From PALSA-612 sp963791225 (GTDB taxonomy: Bacteria > Actinomycetota > Thermoleophilia > Gaiellales > Gaiellaceae): DNA of 64,000 bases. Both the position numbers and the translations under genes were made by a program. Shown here in pieces: positions 16,900-25,187 of this stretch. The notes under the pieces are model-generated. The model searched no databases. It was not told the origin of the DNA and worked only from the letters and a program-made list of their open reading frames with translations. The stretch spans positions 124,001 to 188,000 of the forward strand of contig CAWBRV010000003.1 in the NCBI GenBank assembly GCA_963791225.1, given 5' to 3'. Within the stretch, counting starts at the first letter, position 1. Every line of letters starts with the position of its first letter.

Positions 16900-18138
16900 A
16901 TGTTCAACGGCGCGAACACGGCTTTCATGCTGCTGGCGGCGAGCCTCGTGATGTTGATGACGCCGGGTCTCGCGTTCTTCTACGGCGGGCTGGTCGGTCG
17001 CTCGAACACGCTGACGATCATGATCCAGAGCTTCGCCTCGATGGGGATCACGACCGTGATGTGGTTCGCGGTCGGCTATTCACTCTGCTTCAGCGGGGGC
17101 GCGGACGGGATCTACGGCAACTTCGACAACGCGTTCCTTCGCGGTGTCGGTGTGCACTCCATCTACGCGCCGTCCGGGATCCCGACGACGGTGCTGATCG
17201 CCTACCAGATGATGTTCGCGATCATCACGCCGGCTCTGATCACAGGTGCGTTCACGAACCGGGTGACGTTCAAGGCCTACCTGATCTTTCTGGTGGTCTG
17301 GCAGTTGTTCGTCTACTACCCGTTCGTCCACATGTTCTGGGGCGGCGGACTGCTGGCCGTGTGGGGCGCGCGGGACTTCGCCGGCGGCATCGTCGTCCAT
17401 GCGAGCGCGGGCTGGGCGGCACTGGCCTCGGTGCTCTACGTGGGGCGGCGCAAGTTCGTCGACATGCCGCACAACATCCCGTTCATCGCGCTCGGCACGG
17501 GCCTGCTCTGGTTCGGCTGGTACGGCTTCAACGCCGGCAGCGAGCTGAAGGTCGACGACATCACGGCGCAGGCGTTCCTGAACACCGACATCGCCGCCTC
17601 GTTCGCGGCCACCACCTGGCTGTTCGTCGAGTGGTGGTACGCGAAGAAGCCTCATTTCGTCGGCCTGCTCACCGGAGCCGTGGCCGGGCTGGCGTGCATC
17701 ACGCCGGCGGCGGGATACGTGCCGATCTACGCCTCGGTCGTGATCGGGATCGCCGCCGGAATCGTCTGCTACTACGCGATCCAGCTCAAGAACCGCCTCA
17801 ACTGGGACGATGCCCTAGACGTCTGGGGAGTTCACGGCGTCGGCGGCTTTCTCGGGATCCTCCTCCTCGGCGTGTTCGGGAGCCTCGCGGTCAACCCGAG
17901 CGGAGGCCAGGGCCTGATCCACGGGTCCGCGACGTTCTTCGGCAAGCAACTGGCGGCGGATGTGGGCTGTTCGCTCTACGCCTTCGTGTTCACGTACGCG
18001 ATGCTGAAGGTGATCGACCTGATCGCCCCCGTCCGCGTCGGCGCCGAGGCCGAACGCGGGCTCGACGAGGCGATGCACGGCGAGCAGGCCTACCAGCTCG
18101 AGGACGGGGTCTCGCGCCAAACCGCGCCCGCGCTCTGA
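16900..18138 (+). CDS. amt: Ammonium transporter
   Basis: 412 residues from ATG 16900. The conserved N-terminus NTAFMLLAASLVMLMTPGLAFFYGG and 11 hydrophobic helices identify the Amt/MEP/Rh family. The pore-gate aromatic region, the twin-histidine equivalents (FAGGIVVHASAGWAAL and VWGVHGVGGFLG) and the RNRLNWDDALDVWG loop are visible. It conducts ammonium across the cytoplasmic membrane. No GlnK/PII gene is adjacent, which is unusual because amt and glnK are commonly paired. The C-terminal tail is short and acidic. Confidence 0.93.
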   Translation: MFNGANTAFMLLAASLVMLMTPGLAFFYGGLVGRSNTLTIMIQSFASMGITTVMWFAVGYSLCFSGGADGIYGNFDNAFLRGVGVHSIYAPSGIPTTVLIAYQMMFAIITPALITGAFTNRVTFKAYLIFLVVWQLFVYYPFVHMFWGGGLLAVWGARDFAGGIVVHASAGWAALASVLYVGRRKFVDMPHNIPFIALGTGLLWFGWYGFNAGSELKVDDITAQAFLNTDIAASFAATTWLFVEWWYAKKPHFVGLLTGAVAGLACITPAAGYVPIYASVVIGIAAGIVCYYAIQLKNRLNWDDALDVWGVHGVGGFLGILLLGVFGSLAVNPSGGQGLIHGSATFFGKQLAADVGCSLYAFVFTYAMLKVIDLIAPVRVGAEAERGLDEAMHGEQAYQLEDGVSRQTAPAL

Positions 18139-18170
18139 CGAGACTGGAGCGACGTTTCGCGGTCGCTAGC

Positions 18171-18404
18171 ATGGCCGCCGTGACCACCGAGACGATCCAG
18201 GTCAGCGGCATCCGCTGCGAGCGCTGCGTCCACCGGCTGGCCTCCGTGCTGACGGGTCAGGAGGGCCTCGAGTCGGCGAACGCGACGCTGATGGGGGAGG
18301 TCACGCTTTCCTGGGACGAGGCCCGGACGAGCCGCGAGCAGCTGCTCGAAGCCATGGCCAAGGGGGGCTTCCACGAGCTCCCGGCGACGGCCCCGACGGA
18401 ATAG
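18171..18404 (+). CDS. Heavy-metal-associated (HMA) domain protein
   Basis: 77 residues from ATG 18171; the GTG at 18180 is an equally plausible start. One HMA ferredoxin-like domain carries the metal-binding motif GIRCERCVHRL (CxxC), followed by LTGQEGLESANATLMGEVTLSWDE. Copper chaperones (CopZ) have the usual GMxCxxC; here Met is replaced by Arg, so affinity and specificity may differ. No P-type ATPase is adjacent. It follows the ammonium transporter by 32 nt. Confidence 0.75.
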   Translation: MAAVTTETIQVSGIRCERCVHRLASVLTGQEGLESANATLMGEVTLSWDEARTSREQLLEAMAKGGFHELPATAPTE

Positions 18405-18463
18405 CCCACCCGCCCTGACCGTTTCAGGCTCCGTGACGGGCACGCTGCTAGGGTGGCGCCGCG

Positions 18464-19054
18464 ATGAGCGGGACCGAAGAGGAGACCGGCGCACGACGAG
18501 CCGCCACGGTGGCGCGAAACCGCGTCCGTTTCGAGGAGGAGGCGCTCCAGCTCTCGGATCAGGTCTACCGCGTGGCACGTCGGCTCGTGTCGACGCGCGA
18601 GGAGGCGGAGGACCTCGTCCAGGAGACCTATGCGCGCGCGTTTCGCAGCTGGCGCTCGTTCACGCCCGGCACGAACCTGCGTGCCTGGCTCCTGCGGATC
18701 CTCACCAATCTGAACATCGACCGCGGCCGGCGCAAGCAGCGCGCGCCGGACGAGCAGCCGCTCGAGGAAAGTGACTACTTCCTGTACAACCGCCTCGAGC
18801 AGGCGAACCGCGACGGCAACGCCGACGAGGAGCGCGTGGTCGAGCGGCTGTCGCAGGACGACATCGTCGGCGCCCTCTCGCTCGTCCCGCACGACTTCCG
18901 CGACGTGGTCGTGCTGGTCGACATCGGCGACTTCACCTACCAGGACGCGGCGCAGATCCTCGACATCCCGATCGGCACCGTCATGTCTCGCCTGCATCGT
19001 GGGAGGCGTATCCTGAAACGAGAGCTCGCAGATCGGGCGACGGGAGGCACGTGA
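18464..19054 (+). CDS. sigR: ECF RNA polymerase sigma factor, SigR/SigH type
   Basis: 196 residues from ATG 18464. Region 2 is YRVARRLVSTREEAEDLVQETYARAFRSW and region 4 is FTYQDAAQILDIPIGTVMSRLHRGRRILK, both close to the SigR/SigH family of actinobacteria. The next gene encodes an RsrA-like zinc anti-sigma factor overlapping by TGATG, which defines the redox-responsive SigR-RsrA pair. By analogy it directs transcription of thioredoxin and low-molecular-weight thiol genes under disulfide stress and usually its own operon. Confidence 0.9.
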   Translation: MSGTEEETGARRAATVARNRVRFEEEALQLSDQVYRVARRLVSTREEAEDLVQETYARAFRSWRSFTPGTNLRAWLLRILTNLNIDRGRRKQRAPDEQPLEESDYFLYNRLEQANRDGNADEERVVERLSQDDIVGALSLVPHDFRDVVVLVDIGDFTYQDAAQILDIPIGTVMSRLHRGRRILKRELADRATGGT

Positions 19055-19293
19055 TGGCCGGGTACGAGATCGATCCGTGCGAAAAGTGCGAGGAGGTCAT
19101 GCAGCCATACCTCGACCGCGTGCTCAGCGACGCCGAGCTTCGCGAGGCGGAGGGGCACCTCGCCACCTGCTCGTTCTGCGCGAAGCGCTATCGCTTCGAG
19201 GAGAGTCTGCGGCAGTTCGTTCGCAAGTGCTGTGAAGAAGAGATGCCGCCCGAGCTGAAGCAGAAGCTCGCGTCGCTCAGAACGCCTCTCTGA
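19054..19293 (+). CDS. rsrA: Zinc-binding redox anti-sigma factor, RsrA-like
   Basis: 79 residues from ATG 19054, with GGGAGG six bases upstream; GTG 19051 is in frame but too close to that site. The ZAS-type motif is His35, Cys39, Cys42 (HLATCSFC), with N-terminal Cys9 and Cys12 and a distinctive FVRKCC at 59-60, all matching the layout of Streptomyces RsrA. In that family zinc is released when cysteines form a disulfide, freeing the sigma factor. The 3' end overlaps the convergent MobA-like gene by 17 nt. Confidence 0.87.
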   Translation: MAGYEIDPCEKCEEVMQPYLDRVLSDAELREAEGHLATCSFCAKRYRFEESLRQFVRKCCEEEMPPELKQKLASLRTPL

Positions 19294-19795
19294 ACCGGTC
19301 CGGCAGATCCTCGGGGTAGTCGACGTCGCCCGGCGGCCCGAGGTCGTCGCATGGCACGAGCAGCGGTGCGAGCGCCCGGGCGCCCTCGTCCGGGACGGTG
19401 GCGAAGGCCGCGCGGGCGATCAGCACCGGATGTCCCCGCACCCCGCCGTAGCTCGCCGCCAACACGTCGTCGCCGTGCGCACGCCAGGCACCGACGACGC
19501 GCTCGATCGCGGCCGGCGCCAGGTCGGGGCCGTCGGCAAGGGCGACGATCGCCGCCTCCGCGTCCTCCGGCAGCTCCGCGAGCCCGCAGCGGAGCGACGC
19601 GCCCGGCCCGCGCTCCCAGTCCGGGCAGCGCACGACGCGAGCGCTCGCCTCGAGCTCGTACGCACCGGAGACGACGACGATGTCGTCGATCCCGCCCGCG
19701 CGCACGCGCTCGATCACGTCGTCCGCGAGCAATTGCTGCTTCGGCGATCCGAAGCGCGTCGCGGCGCCGGCGGCGAGCACGACGGCTCCGATCAC
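19277..19795 (-). CDS. MobA/MocA-like nucleotidyltransferase
   Basis: 172 residues from GTG 19795. LAAGAATRFGSPKQQLL is the nucleotide-binding loop of the MobA/MocA (molybdenum cofactor guanylyl/cytidylyltransferase) family, with ALADGPDL as the metal-binding Asp motif and RGHPVLI for base recognition. It is short compared with E. coli MocA (about 192 residues). Because the window encodes a molybdopterin formate dehydrogenase, a role in completing the cofactor dinucleotide is plausible, though related transferases act in CO dehydrogenase maturation or sugar activation. Its GTGA start overlaps the cyclophilin stop. Confidence 0.75.
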   Translation of the reverse strand: MIGAVVLAAGAATRFGSPKQQLLADDVIERVRAGGIDDIVVVSGAYELEASARVVRCPDWERGPGASLRCGLAELPEDAEAAIVALADGPDLAPAAIERVVGAWRAHGDDVLAASYGGVRGHPVLIARAAFATVPDEGARALAPLLVPCDDLGPPGDVDYPEDLPDRFREAF

Positions 19796-20436
19796 GAGCT
19801 CGATACGGCGATGTGCCTGACGACGACGACCCGCGTCGGCGTTCCAGCGGGATCGTTGACGTCGCCGTACTTGCCGATCCTGAGCGCCACCGGCAGACCG
19901 CTCACGACCCGGCCGAGAACGGCGTAGTCGGGCGTGAGGAACGACGCGTCGCCCGTGACGACGAAGAACTGGCTGCCCGACGTCCCGGGCGCCTCGGCCT
20001 GCGTCTTCGCCATCGCCACCGCGCCGAGCCGATACTTCGTCGTCCGCGGAGGCTTGTCGACGATGGAGTAGCCGGGCCCTCCCGTGCCGTCCTGGCCGGG
20101 GTCGCCGCCCTGGATCACGAAGCCCGGCACGATGCGGTGAAAGATCGTGTTGTCGTAGAAGCGCGAGCGGGAGAGCGAGACGAAGGACGCCGTCGTCCGC
20201 GGCGACGTCTTCACCGCGAGCAGGATCGTGAACGAGCCGCAACTCGTCTTCACGGTCGCCTTCCAGGTCTTGCTCGCGTCGAGACGGCCCTTCGGCGGCT
20301 TCCGGCTCTCGCTGCGCGGCTTCGGCGCCTTGACCTTCGGGCAGCCGCTCGCGCGCGTTGCGGCGGGCGTCGAGGTGCCGCCGAGGGTCGCCGCGACCGC
20401 GACGAGGACGACCAGGACGAGCGCGCTGCGAGCCAT
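19792..20436 (-). CDS. Secreted or lipid-anchored cyclophilin peptidyl-prolyl isomerase
   Basis: 214 residues from ATG 20436. The signal peptide MARSALVLVVLVAVAATLGG leads into a basic Pro/Lys-rich segment, then the cyclophilin domain with IFHRIVPGFVIQGGDP (catalytic Arg), GAVAMAKTQAEAPGTSGSQF and YAVLGRVVSG. It accelerates folding of proline-containing proteins outside the membrane. The canonical Trp of the cyclosporin site is absent, as in many bacterial members. The stop overlaps the MobA-like start. Confidence 0.88.
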   Translation of the reverse strand: MARSALVLVVLVAVAATLGGTSTPAATRASGCPKVKAPKPRSESRKPPKGRLDASKTWKATVKTSCGSFTILLAVKTSPRTTASFVSLSRSRFYDNTIFHRIVPGFVIQGGDPGQDGTGGPGYSIVDKPPRTTKYRLGAVAMAKTQAEAPGTSGSQFFVVTGDASFLTPDYAVLGRVVSGLPVALRIGKYGDVNDPAGTPTRVVVVRHIAVSSS

Positions 20437-20439
20437 GCG

Positions 20440-21645
20440 CTAGCGCACCGCGCGGATCGCGCTCGGGGCGCGCCCGTTGTCCGCGAGCGCGAGCCCGACG
20501 CCGCCGGTGACGGCGACGATGTCGGCGATGTGCAGCAGCTTGAACGTGAGTCTGCCGGCTCGGAGCCGGTCGGTCTCGTCGTCGATCTCGCCGAGGCTCT
20601 GCCACAGGTCGCGCGCCGCCGTCAGCACCTCGCGCAGGCGTTCGAGCTCCTCCGCCTGGCCGCCGCGCTCGTCGCAGGCGTTGAGCGCGAGGCCGAGGAC
20701 GCCGAACGTGTCCGGCTGGCGCAACCAGAGGAGCGACGTCGCCATCGCCAGGTAGCCGTGGATGCGCGCGAAGACCATCGGCTGGGTAAGCATGTCGCTG
20801 CCGCGCGGCGCGGTCGTCGCGAGCGGCGGCTTCCCGTCGGCGATCCGGTTCGCGGTCCCGGCCAGCATCGCCCGCAGCTGGGCGTCGTCGAATCCGGCGG
20901 CGCGGGCGGTGCGGAGGGCGATCAGCAGGGAAGCCGGCTGTTGCCCGTAGGGATAGTCGGACGCGTAGACGACCTGCTCCGGTGAGACCTGCCGGTAGAA
21001 GTCGAGCAGGTCGACGGGGCTCCACACCGACGTGTCGAAGAACACGCCGGGTCTGCCCGCAAACGCCTCGGCCAGTCCGGCGAGGTCGGCGATCCCAGCG
21101 TGGGCGATGATGAGCTGCGTCTCGGGGTAGGCCTCGTGGAGCCGGCGCAGGCCGGAGGCGATCGGCGGCAGTCCGCGTCCGCCGTGGATCAGGATCGGCA
21201 CGCGCCATTCCGAAGCGGTCGCGAACACCGGCGCGAGGCGCTCGTCGTCGAGCAGGAACCCCTGCGCCCGCGGATGGAGCTTGATCCCGCGCGCACCGAG
21301 CTCGAGGCACCGGCGCGCCTCGTCGATCGGGCTCTCGGACAGGTCGAGCCGCACAAACGGGATCAGCCGCCCCTCCGACTCCTCGGCTGCGGCGAGCGTG
21401 CGGTCATTCGGCGCCTGGAATCCCGGGTGCCGGTCGGGCTCGTCCATGCAGAACATGAAGGCACGAGACACGCCGTAGGCGTCCATGATCCCGATCAGCT
21501 CGCCGATGCGACCGCGCATCCCGTCGATGTCGTCGCCGAGATGTGTGTGTGCGTCGAAGACGTCGGCGCCGCTCGGGAGCTCGGAGCGAAGCTCGGCATC
21601 CCAGAACGAGCTCACTTCGAGCGCGCGTTCGACCGCAAGGTGCAT
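20440..21645 (-). CDS. Amidohydrolase family protein with C-terminal helical extension
   Basis: 401 residues from ATG 21645. FDAHTHLGDD gives the first metal-binding His pair of amidohydrolase-2 (ACMSD-like) enzymes; IKLHPRAQG, ILIHGGRG, LIIAHAGIAD and YASDYPYGQQP provide the other histidines and the catalytic Asp. Such enzymes are zinc-dependent decarboxylases or hydrolases. After about residue 280 the chain continues into a helical region of some 120 residues (HGYLAMATSLLWL, EELERLREVLTAARDLW) that is not part of the usual fold. Upstream (21646-21871) lies R2 copy 1. Substrate unknown. Confidence 0.8.
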   Translation of the reverse strand: MHLAVERALEVSSFWDAELRSELPSGADVFDAHTHLGDDIDGMRGRIGELIGIMDAYGVSRAFMFCMDEPDRHPGFQAPNDRTLAAAEESEGRLIPFVRLDLSESPIDEARRCLELGARGIKLHPRAQGFLLDDERLAPVFATASEWRVPILIHGGRGLPPIASGLRRLHEAYPETQLIIAHAGIADLAGLAEAFAGRPGVFFDTSVWSPVDLLDFYRQVSPEQVVYASDYPYGQQPASLLIALRTARAAGFDDAQLRAMLAGTANRIADGKPPLATTAPRGSDMLTQPMVFARIHGYLAMATSLLWLRQPDTFGVLGLALNACDERGGQAEELERLREVLTAARDLWQSLGEIDDETDRLRAGRLTFKLLHIADIVAVTGGVGLALADNGRAPSAIRAVR

Positions 21646-21692
21646 CGGCTCCCACTCTAGCCGCCGTGTCCCTCGGCACACGCCGCCACACA

Positions 21693-21780
21693 TTCGGCAC
21701 GAAAGCGTCACACACGAGTGCGCGTTTCAGCGCTACCCTCGAAACCGGGGGCCAGGGCCGCAGGCCCCCAGGGGAAGACA
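21693..21780 (-). repeat. Dispersed repeat R2, copy 1
   Basis: Between divergent genes. On the plus strand the core reads TTCGGCACGAAAGCGTCACA, then GTTTCAGCGCTACCCTCGAA, then a GGGCCGCAGGCCC-type hairpin ending CAGGGGAA. Written on the minus strand it matches the orientation of the copies that follow stop codons (29264, 33051, 51316, 58619). The shared positions are GAGnnTA, CG and GAAA followed by a GTGAC-like block. It is the only copy not located behind a stop on the same strand. Confidence 0.6.
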
Positions 21781-21871
21781 AAACTGCAAGAGCCCGAAGA
21801 ACCGGGGAAGACCAGTTGAGCGGTGCCGACAGCGGGACCGGACGCGAAGCCGCAGCGTCTAGGATCAGGCC

Positions 21872-23008
21872 ATGACCGACATCCTCATCTACGGCGACAC
21901 CGTTCGCTCACCGGAGCTCCGGCACGAGGTCCCGCTGACCGTTCCCGATCCGTTCCTCTACGCCGAACGCAACGGCTCCCGATTCGTCTACGTCGGCGCC
22001 CTCGAGGTCGCGCGCATCCGCGAGCTCGACGGCATCGAGACCCATCCCTACGACGAGCTCGGCTACGACGAGATCATCGCGTCCGGCATCCACCGCGAGG
22101 ACATGTACAAGCCGCTCGTGGTCAACGCCTGCCGCGCGCTCGGTATCACGAGCGCCGTCGTGCCGCCGTCCTTCCCGCTCGAGCTGGCCGACCATCTCCG
22201 CGGCGAGGGCCTCGAGCTCACGCCGCAGCGCGAGGTCTTCGCCGCGCGCCGGCGTGTGAAGTCTGCCGTCGAGCTCGCGGGGATCCGCCGGGCGCAGCGC
22301 GCCTGCGAGGCGGCGATGGACGCCGTGCGCGAGCTGCTGCGCGCCGCGACCCAGAACGGCGCGGGGCTCGAGGTCGACGGCAAGCCGCTGACGTCCGAGC
22401 GCCTCAAGCGCCGCATCGGCGAGGTGTTCAACGAGCACGACATGCTGGCGGACGAGTTCATCGTCTCGCACGGCGCCCAGAGCGCGGTCGGGCACGACAT
22501 GGGCTCGGGCCAGATCCGCTCCGGCGAAGCGATCGTCGTCGACCTCTGGCCGCGCGACCGCGAGACCGCGTGCTTTGCGGACATGACCCGCACGTACGTC
22601 GTCGGCGATGCGCCGCAGGAGCTCGTCGAGTATCAGCGGCTCTGCCGCCAGGCGCTCGACGACGCGATCGGCGCGATCAAGGCGGGAGTCCCGGGCCGCG
22701 ACATCTTCGTCGGCACCTGTGAGCTCTTCCAGGAGCACGGGTACAAGACGTGGCTCACGAAGGAGCCGGGCAAGATGCTGGAGGAAGGCTTCATCCACGG
22801 GCTCGGGCACGGCGTCGGGCTCGAGGTTCACGAGGAGCCGGGCATGGGCATCGCGAGCCGCGACCCGCTCGTCGCCGGCGACGTCGTCACGGTCGAGCCC
22901 GGGCTCTACCGGCCCGGCTTCGGCGGCTGCCGGCTCGAGGACCTGATCCTGGTCACGGCGGACGGCGCCGAGAACCTCACGGACTACCCCTACGACCTGA
23001 AGCCTTGA
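21872..23008 (+). CDS. M24 family aminopeptidase (Xaa-Pro peptidase type)
   Basis: 378 residues from ATG 21872. An N-terminal creatinase-like domain (about 1-150) precedes the pita-bread catalytic domain. Metal ligands are visible: Asp in VVDLWPRD, Asp in CFADMTRTYVVG, His in HGLGHGVGLEVHE, Glu in TVEPGLY and Glu in CRLEDLILVT. It probably removes N-terminal residues ahead of proline from peptides in the cytoplasm. The stop overlaps the start of acsA (TTGA). Confidence 0.88.
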   Translation: MTDILIYGDTVRSPELRHEVPLTVPDPFLYAERNGSRFVYVGALEVARIRELDGIETHPYDELGYDEIIASGIHREDMYKPLVVNACRALGITSAVVPPSFPLELADHLRGEGLELTPQREVFAARRRVKSAVELAGIRRAQRACEAAMDAVRELLRAATQNGAGLEVDGKPLTSERLKRRIGEVFNEHDMLADEFIVSHGAQSAVGHDMGSGQIRSGEAIVVDLWPRDRETACFADMTRTYVVGDAPQELVEYQRLCRQALDDAIGAIKAGVPGRDIFVGTCELFQEHGYKTWLTKEPGKMLEEGFIHGLGHGVGLEVHEEPGMGIASRDPLVAGDVVTVEPGLYRPGFGGCRLEDLILVTADGAENLTDYPYDLKP

Positions 23009-24969
23009 CCGACGTCCCTTCGGGGCAGGCGATCGACACGCTCCTCGGGGAGGAGCGGCGCTATCCGCCGCCCGCCGAATTCGCGGCGCAGGCCAACGCG
23101 GGGCCGGAGATCTACGAAGGCGGCTTCGAGGACCTCTGGAGTACGGAGGCCGAGCGGGTCACGTTCTTCGAGCCGTGGCACGAGCTGTACGAGTGGGAGC
23201 TGCCGTCGGCCCGCTGGTACGTCGGCGGGAAGCTCAACGTCTGCTTCAACTGCGTCGACAGGCACGTCGAGGCCGGGCTCGGCGACCGGGTCGCCTATCA
23301 CTGGGAGGGCGAGCCGGGCGACACGGAGACGATCACGTACGCCGACCTGCAGCGCCGGGTCGTGCGGTTCGCGAACGCGCTGCGAGAGCTGGGTGTCGAG
23401 CGCGGCACCGCGGTCGCGATCTACATGGGGATGGTGCCCGACCTGCCGGTGGCGATGCTCGCGTGCACGCGGCTCGGCGCGCCGCACACGGTCGTGTTCG
23501 GCGGCTTCTCGGCCGACTCGCTGTCGAGCCGCATGAGCGACATGGGGTGCGAGGTGCTGGTCACGCAGGACGAGGCGTGGCGGCGTGGATCGACCGTGCC
23601 GCTCAAGCGCACGGCGGACGACGCGATGGCCGACGCGCCCGGTGTCCGTGCCTGCCTCGTCGTCCGCCGGACGGGCGGCGAGGTGCCGATGACCGAGGGC
23701 CGCGACCGCTGGCTCGACGACGTGGCCGCAGATCTCTCCGACGACCCCGCGTCGTGCCCCTGCGAGCCGATGGACGCCGAAGACCTGCTCTTCCTCATGT
23801 ACACGAGCGGCACGACCGCGCAGCCGAAGGGCATCGTCCACACGACGGCCGGCTACCTCGTCGGCGTGGCGACGACCCACCACTACATCTTCGACCTGAA
23901 GCCGGAACGGGACGTGTACTGGTGCGCGGCCGACATCGGGTGGATCACCGGTCATTCGTACATCGTCTACGGGCCGCTCGCGAACGCGACGACGAGCGTG
24001 ATCTACGAGGGCACGCCGGACTTCCCGGACAAGGACCGTTGGTGGGCGATCGCCGAGCGCTACGGCGTCACGACCCTGTACACGGCTCCGACGGCGATCC
24101 GCGCGCACATGAAGTGGGGGCCCGAGCACGCGGCCACGCACGACCTGTCGTCGCTTCGCCTGCTCGGCTCGGTCGGCGAGCCGATCAACCCGGAGGCCTG
24201 GGTCTGGTACCACGAGCACATCGGCGGCGGCCGCTGCCCGATCGTCGACACGTGGTGGCAGACCGAGACGGGGATGGTGATGATCACGCCGCTCCCGGGG
24301 GTGACGACGGCGAAGCCGGGCTCGGCGACGCGGCCCTTCCCGGGCGTCGACGCCGCGGTCTACGACGAGTCCGGAAACGAGGTCGGCCCGGGCGGGGGCG
24401 GCTATCTCGTGCTGCGCAGGCCGTGGCCGGCGATGACGCGCGGCATCTTCGGCGACCCCGCGCGTTTCCTGGCCACGTACTGGTCGCGATACGACGGGGT
24501 GTACTTCGCCGGCGACGGCGCGCGGATCGACCAGGACGGCGACTTCTGGCTCCTCGGGCGGGTCGACGACGTGATGAACGTCTCCGGCCACCGGATCTCG
24601 ACGATCGAGGTCGAGAGCGCGCTCGTCGACCATCCGGCGGTGGCCGAGGCGGCCGTATGCGGGCGGGCCGACGCGCTCACGGGCCAGGCGATCGTCGCCT
24701 TCGTGACCTTGAAGAGCGGCCGGGAAGGCTCGGTGGAGATGCTCGAGGAGCTTCGCAACCACGTGGCCGAGGTGATCGGGCCGATCGCCAAGCCGGCGAA
24801 TGTCCTGTTCACGCCCGAGCTCCCGAAGACGCGGAGCGGCAAGATCATGCGCCGCCTGCTCCGCGACGTGGCCGAGAACCGCCCGCTCGGAGACACGACG
24901 ACGCTCGCCGACCCGACGGTGGTCGAGGAGATCCGCGAGCGGTCGGTTTCGAGCAGTTCCGACGAATAG
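23005..24969 (+). CDS. acsA: Acetyl-CoA synthetase-like acyl-AMP ligase
   Basis: 654 residues from TTG 23005, whose bases overlap the upstream TGA; the size matches AcsA (about 650). Motifs: WYVGGKLNVCFNCVDRH, P-loop-like YTSGTTAQPKGIVHTTAGYL, WWQTETG, YFAGDGARIDQDGDFWLLGR and the C-terminal TRSGKIMRR carrying the acetylation-regulated lysine. It converts acetate (or a short acyl) plus CoA and ATP to acyl-CoA and AMP. The Trp of WWQTE that limits the pocket to short acids is present, favouring acetate. The 218 nt that follow up to 25187 contain no feature I can support. Confidence 0.88.
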   Translation: MTDVPSGQAIDTLLGEERRYPPPAEFAAQANAGPEIYEGGFEDLWSTEAERVTFFEPWHELYEWELPSARWYVGGKLNVCFNCVDRHVEAGLGDRVAYHWEGEPGDTETITYADLQRRVVRFANALRELGVERGTAVAIYMGMVPDLPVAMLACTRLGAPHTVVFGGFSADSLSSRMSDMGCEVLVTQDEAWRRGSTVPLKRTADDAMADAPGVRACLVVRRTGGEVPMTEGRDRWLDDVAADLSDDPASCPCEPMDAEDLLFLMYTSGTTAQPKGIVHTTAGYLVGVATTHHYIFDLKPERDVYWCAADIGWITGHSYIVYGPLANATTSVIYEGTPDFPDKDRWWAIAERYGVTTLYTAPTAIRAHMKWGPEHAATHDLSSLRLLGSVGEPINPEAWVWYHEHIGGGRCPIVDTWWQTETGMVMITPLPGVTTAKPGSATRPFPGVDAAVYDESGNEVGPGGGGYLVLRRPWPAMTRGIFGDPARFLATYWSRYDGVYFAGDGARIDQDGDFWLLGRVDDVMNVSGHRISTIEVESALVDHPAVAEAAVCGRADALTGQAIVAFVTLKSGREGSVEMLEELRNHVAEVIGPIAKPANVLFTPELPKTRSGKIMRRLLRDVAENRPLGDTTTLADPTVVEEIRERSVSSSSDE

Positions 24970-25187
24970 AGGATCGCGCCACTGCGCGTCGAACGGTCAA
25001 GTCCGGGTTGATTCCATCCGATCAGGGTGGAAGACTCGCACGCACGTCCGGGTCGACGGCACTCTGACGGGCGAAGCCGGCAAGGTGTCGATCCACGGCT
25101 CGCCGACCAGGGACGTTCGATGGGTCTGCAGTCGGAGCCCTCCGGGGTTCCGGCGTGCGCCCTCGCTGTAGAGTCGCGGCCCCAGTG

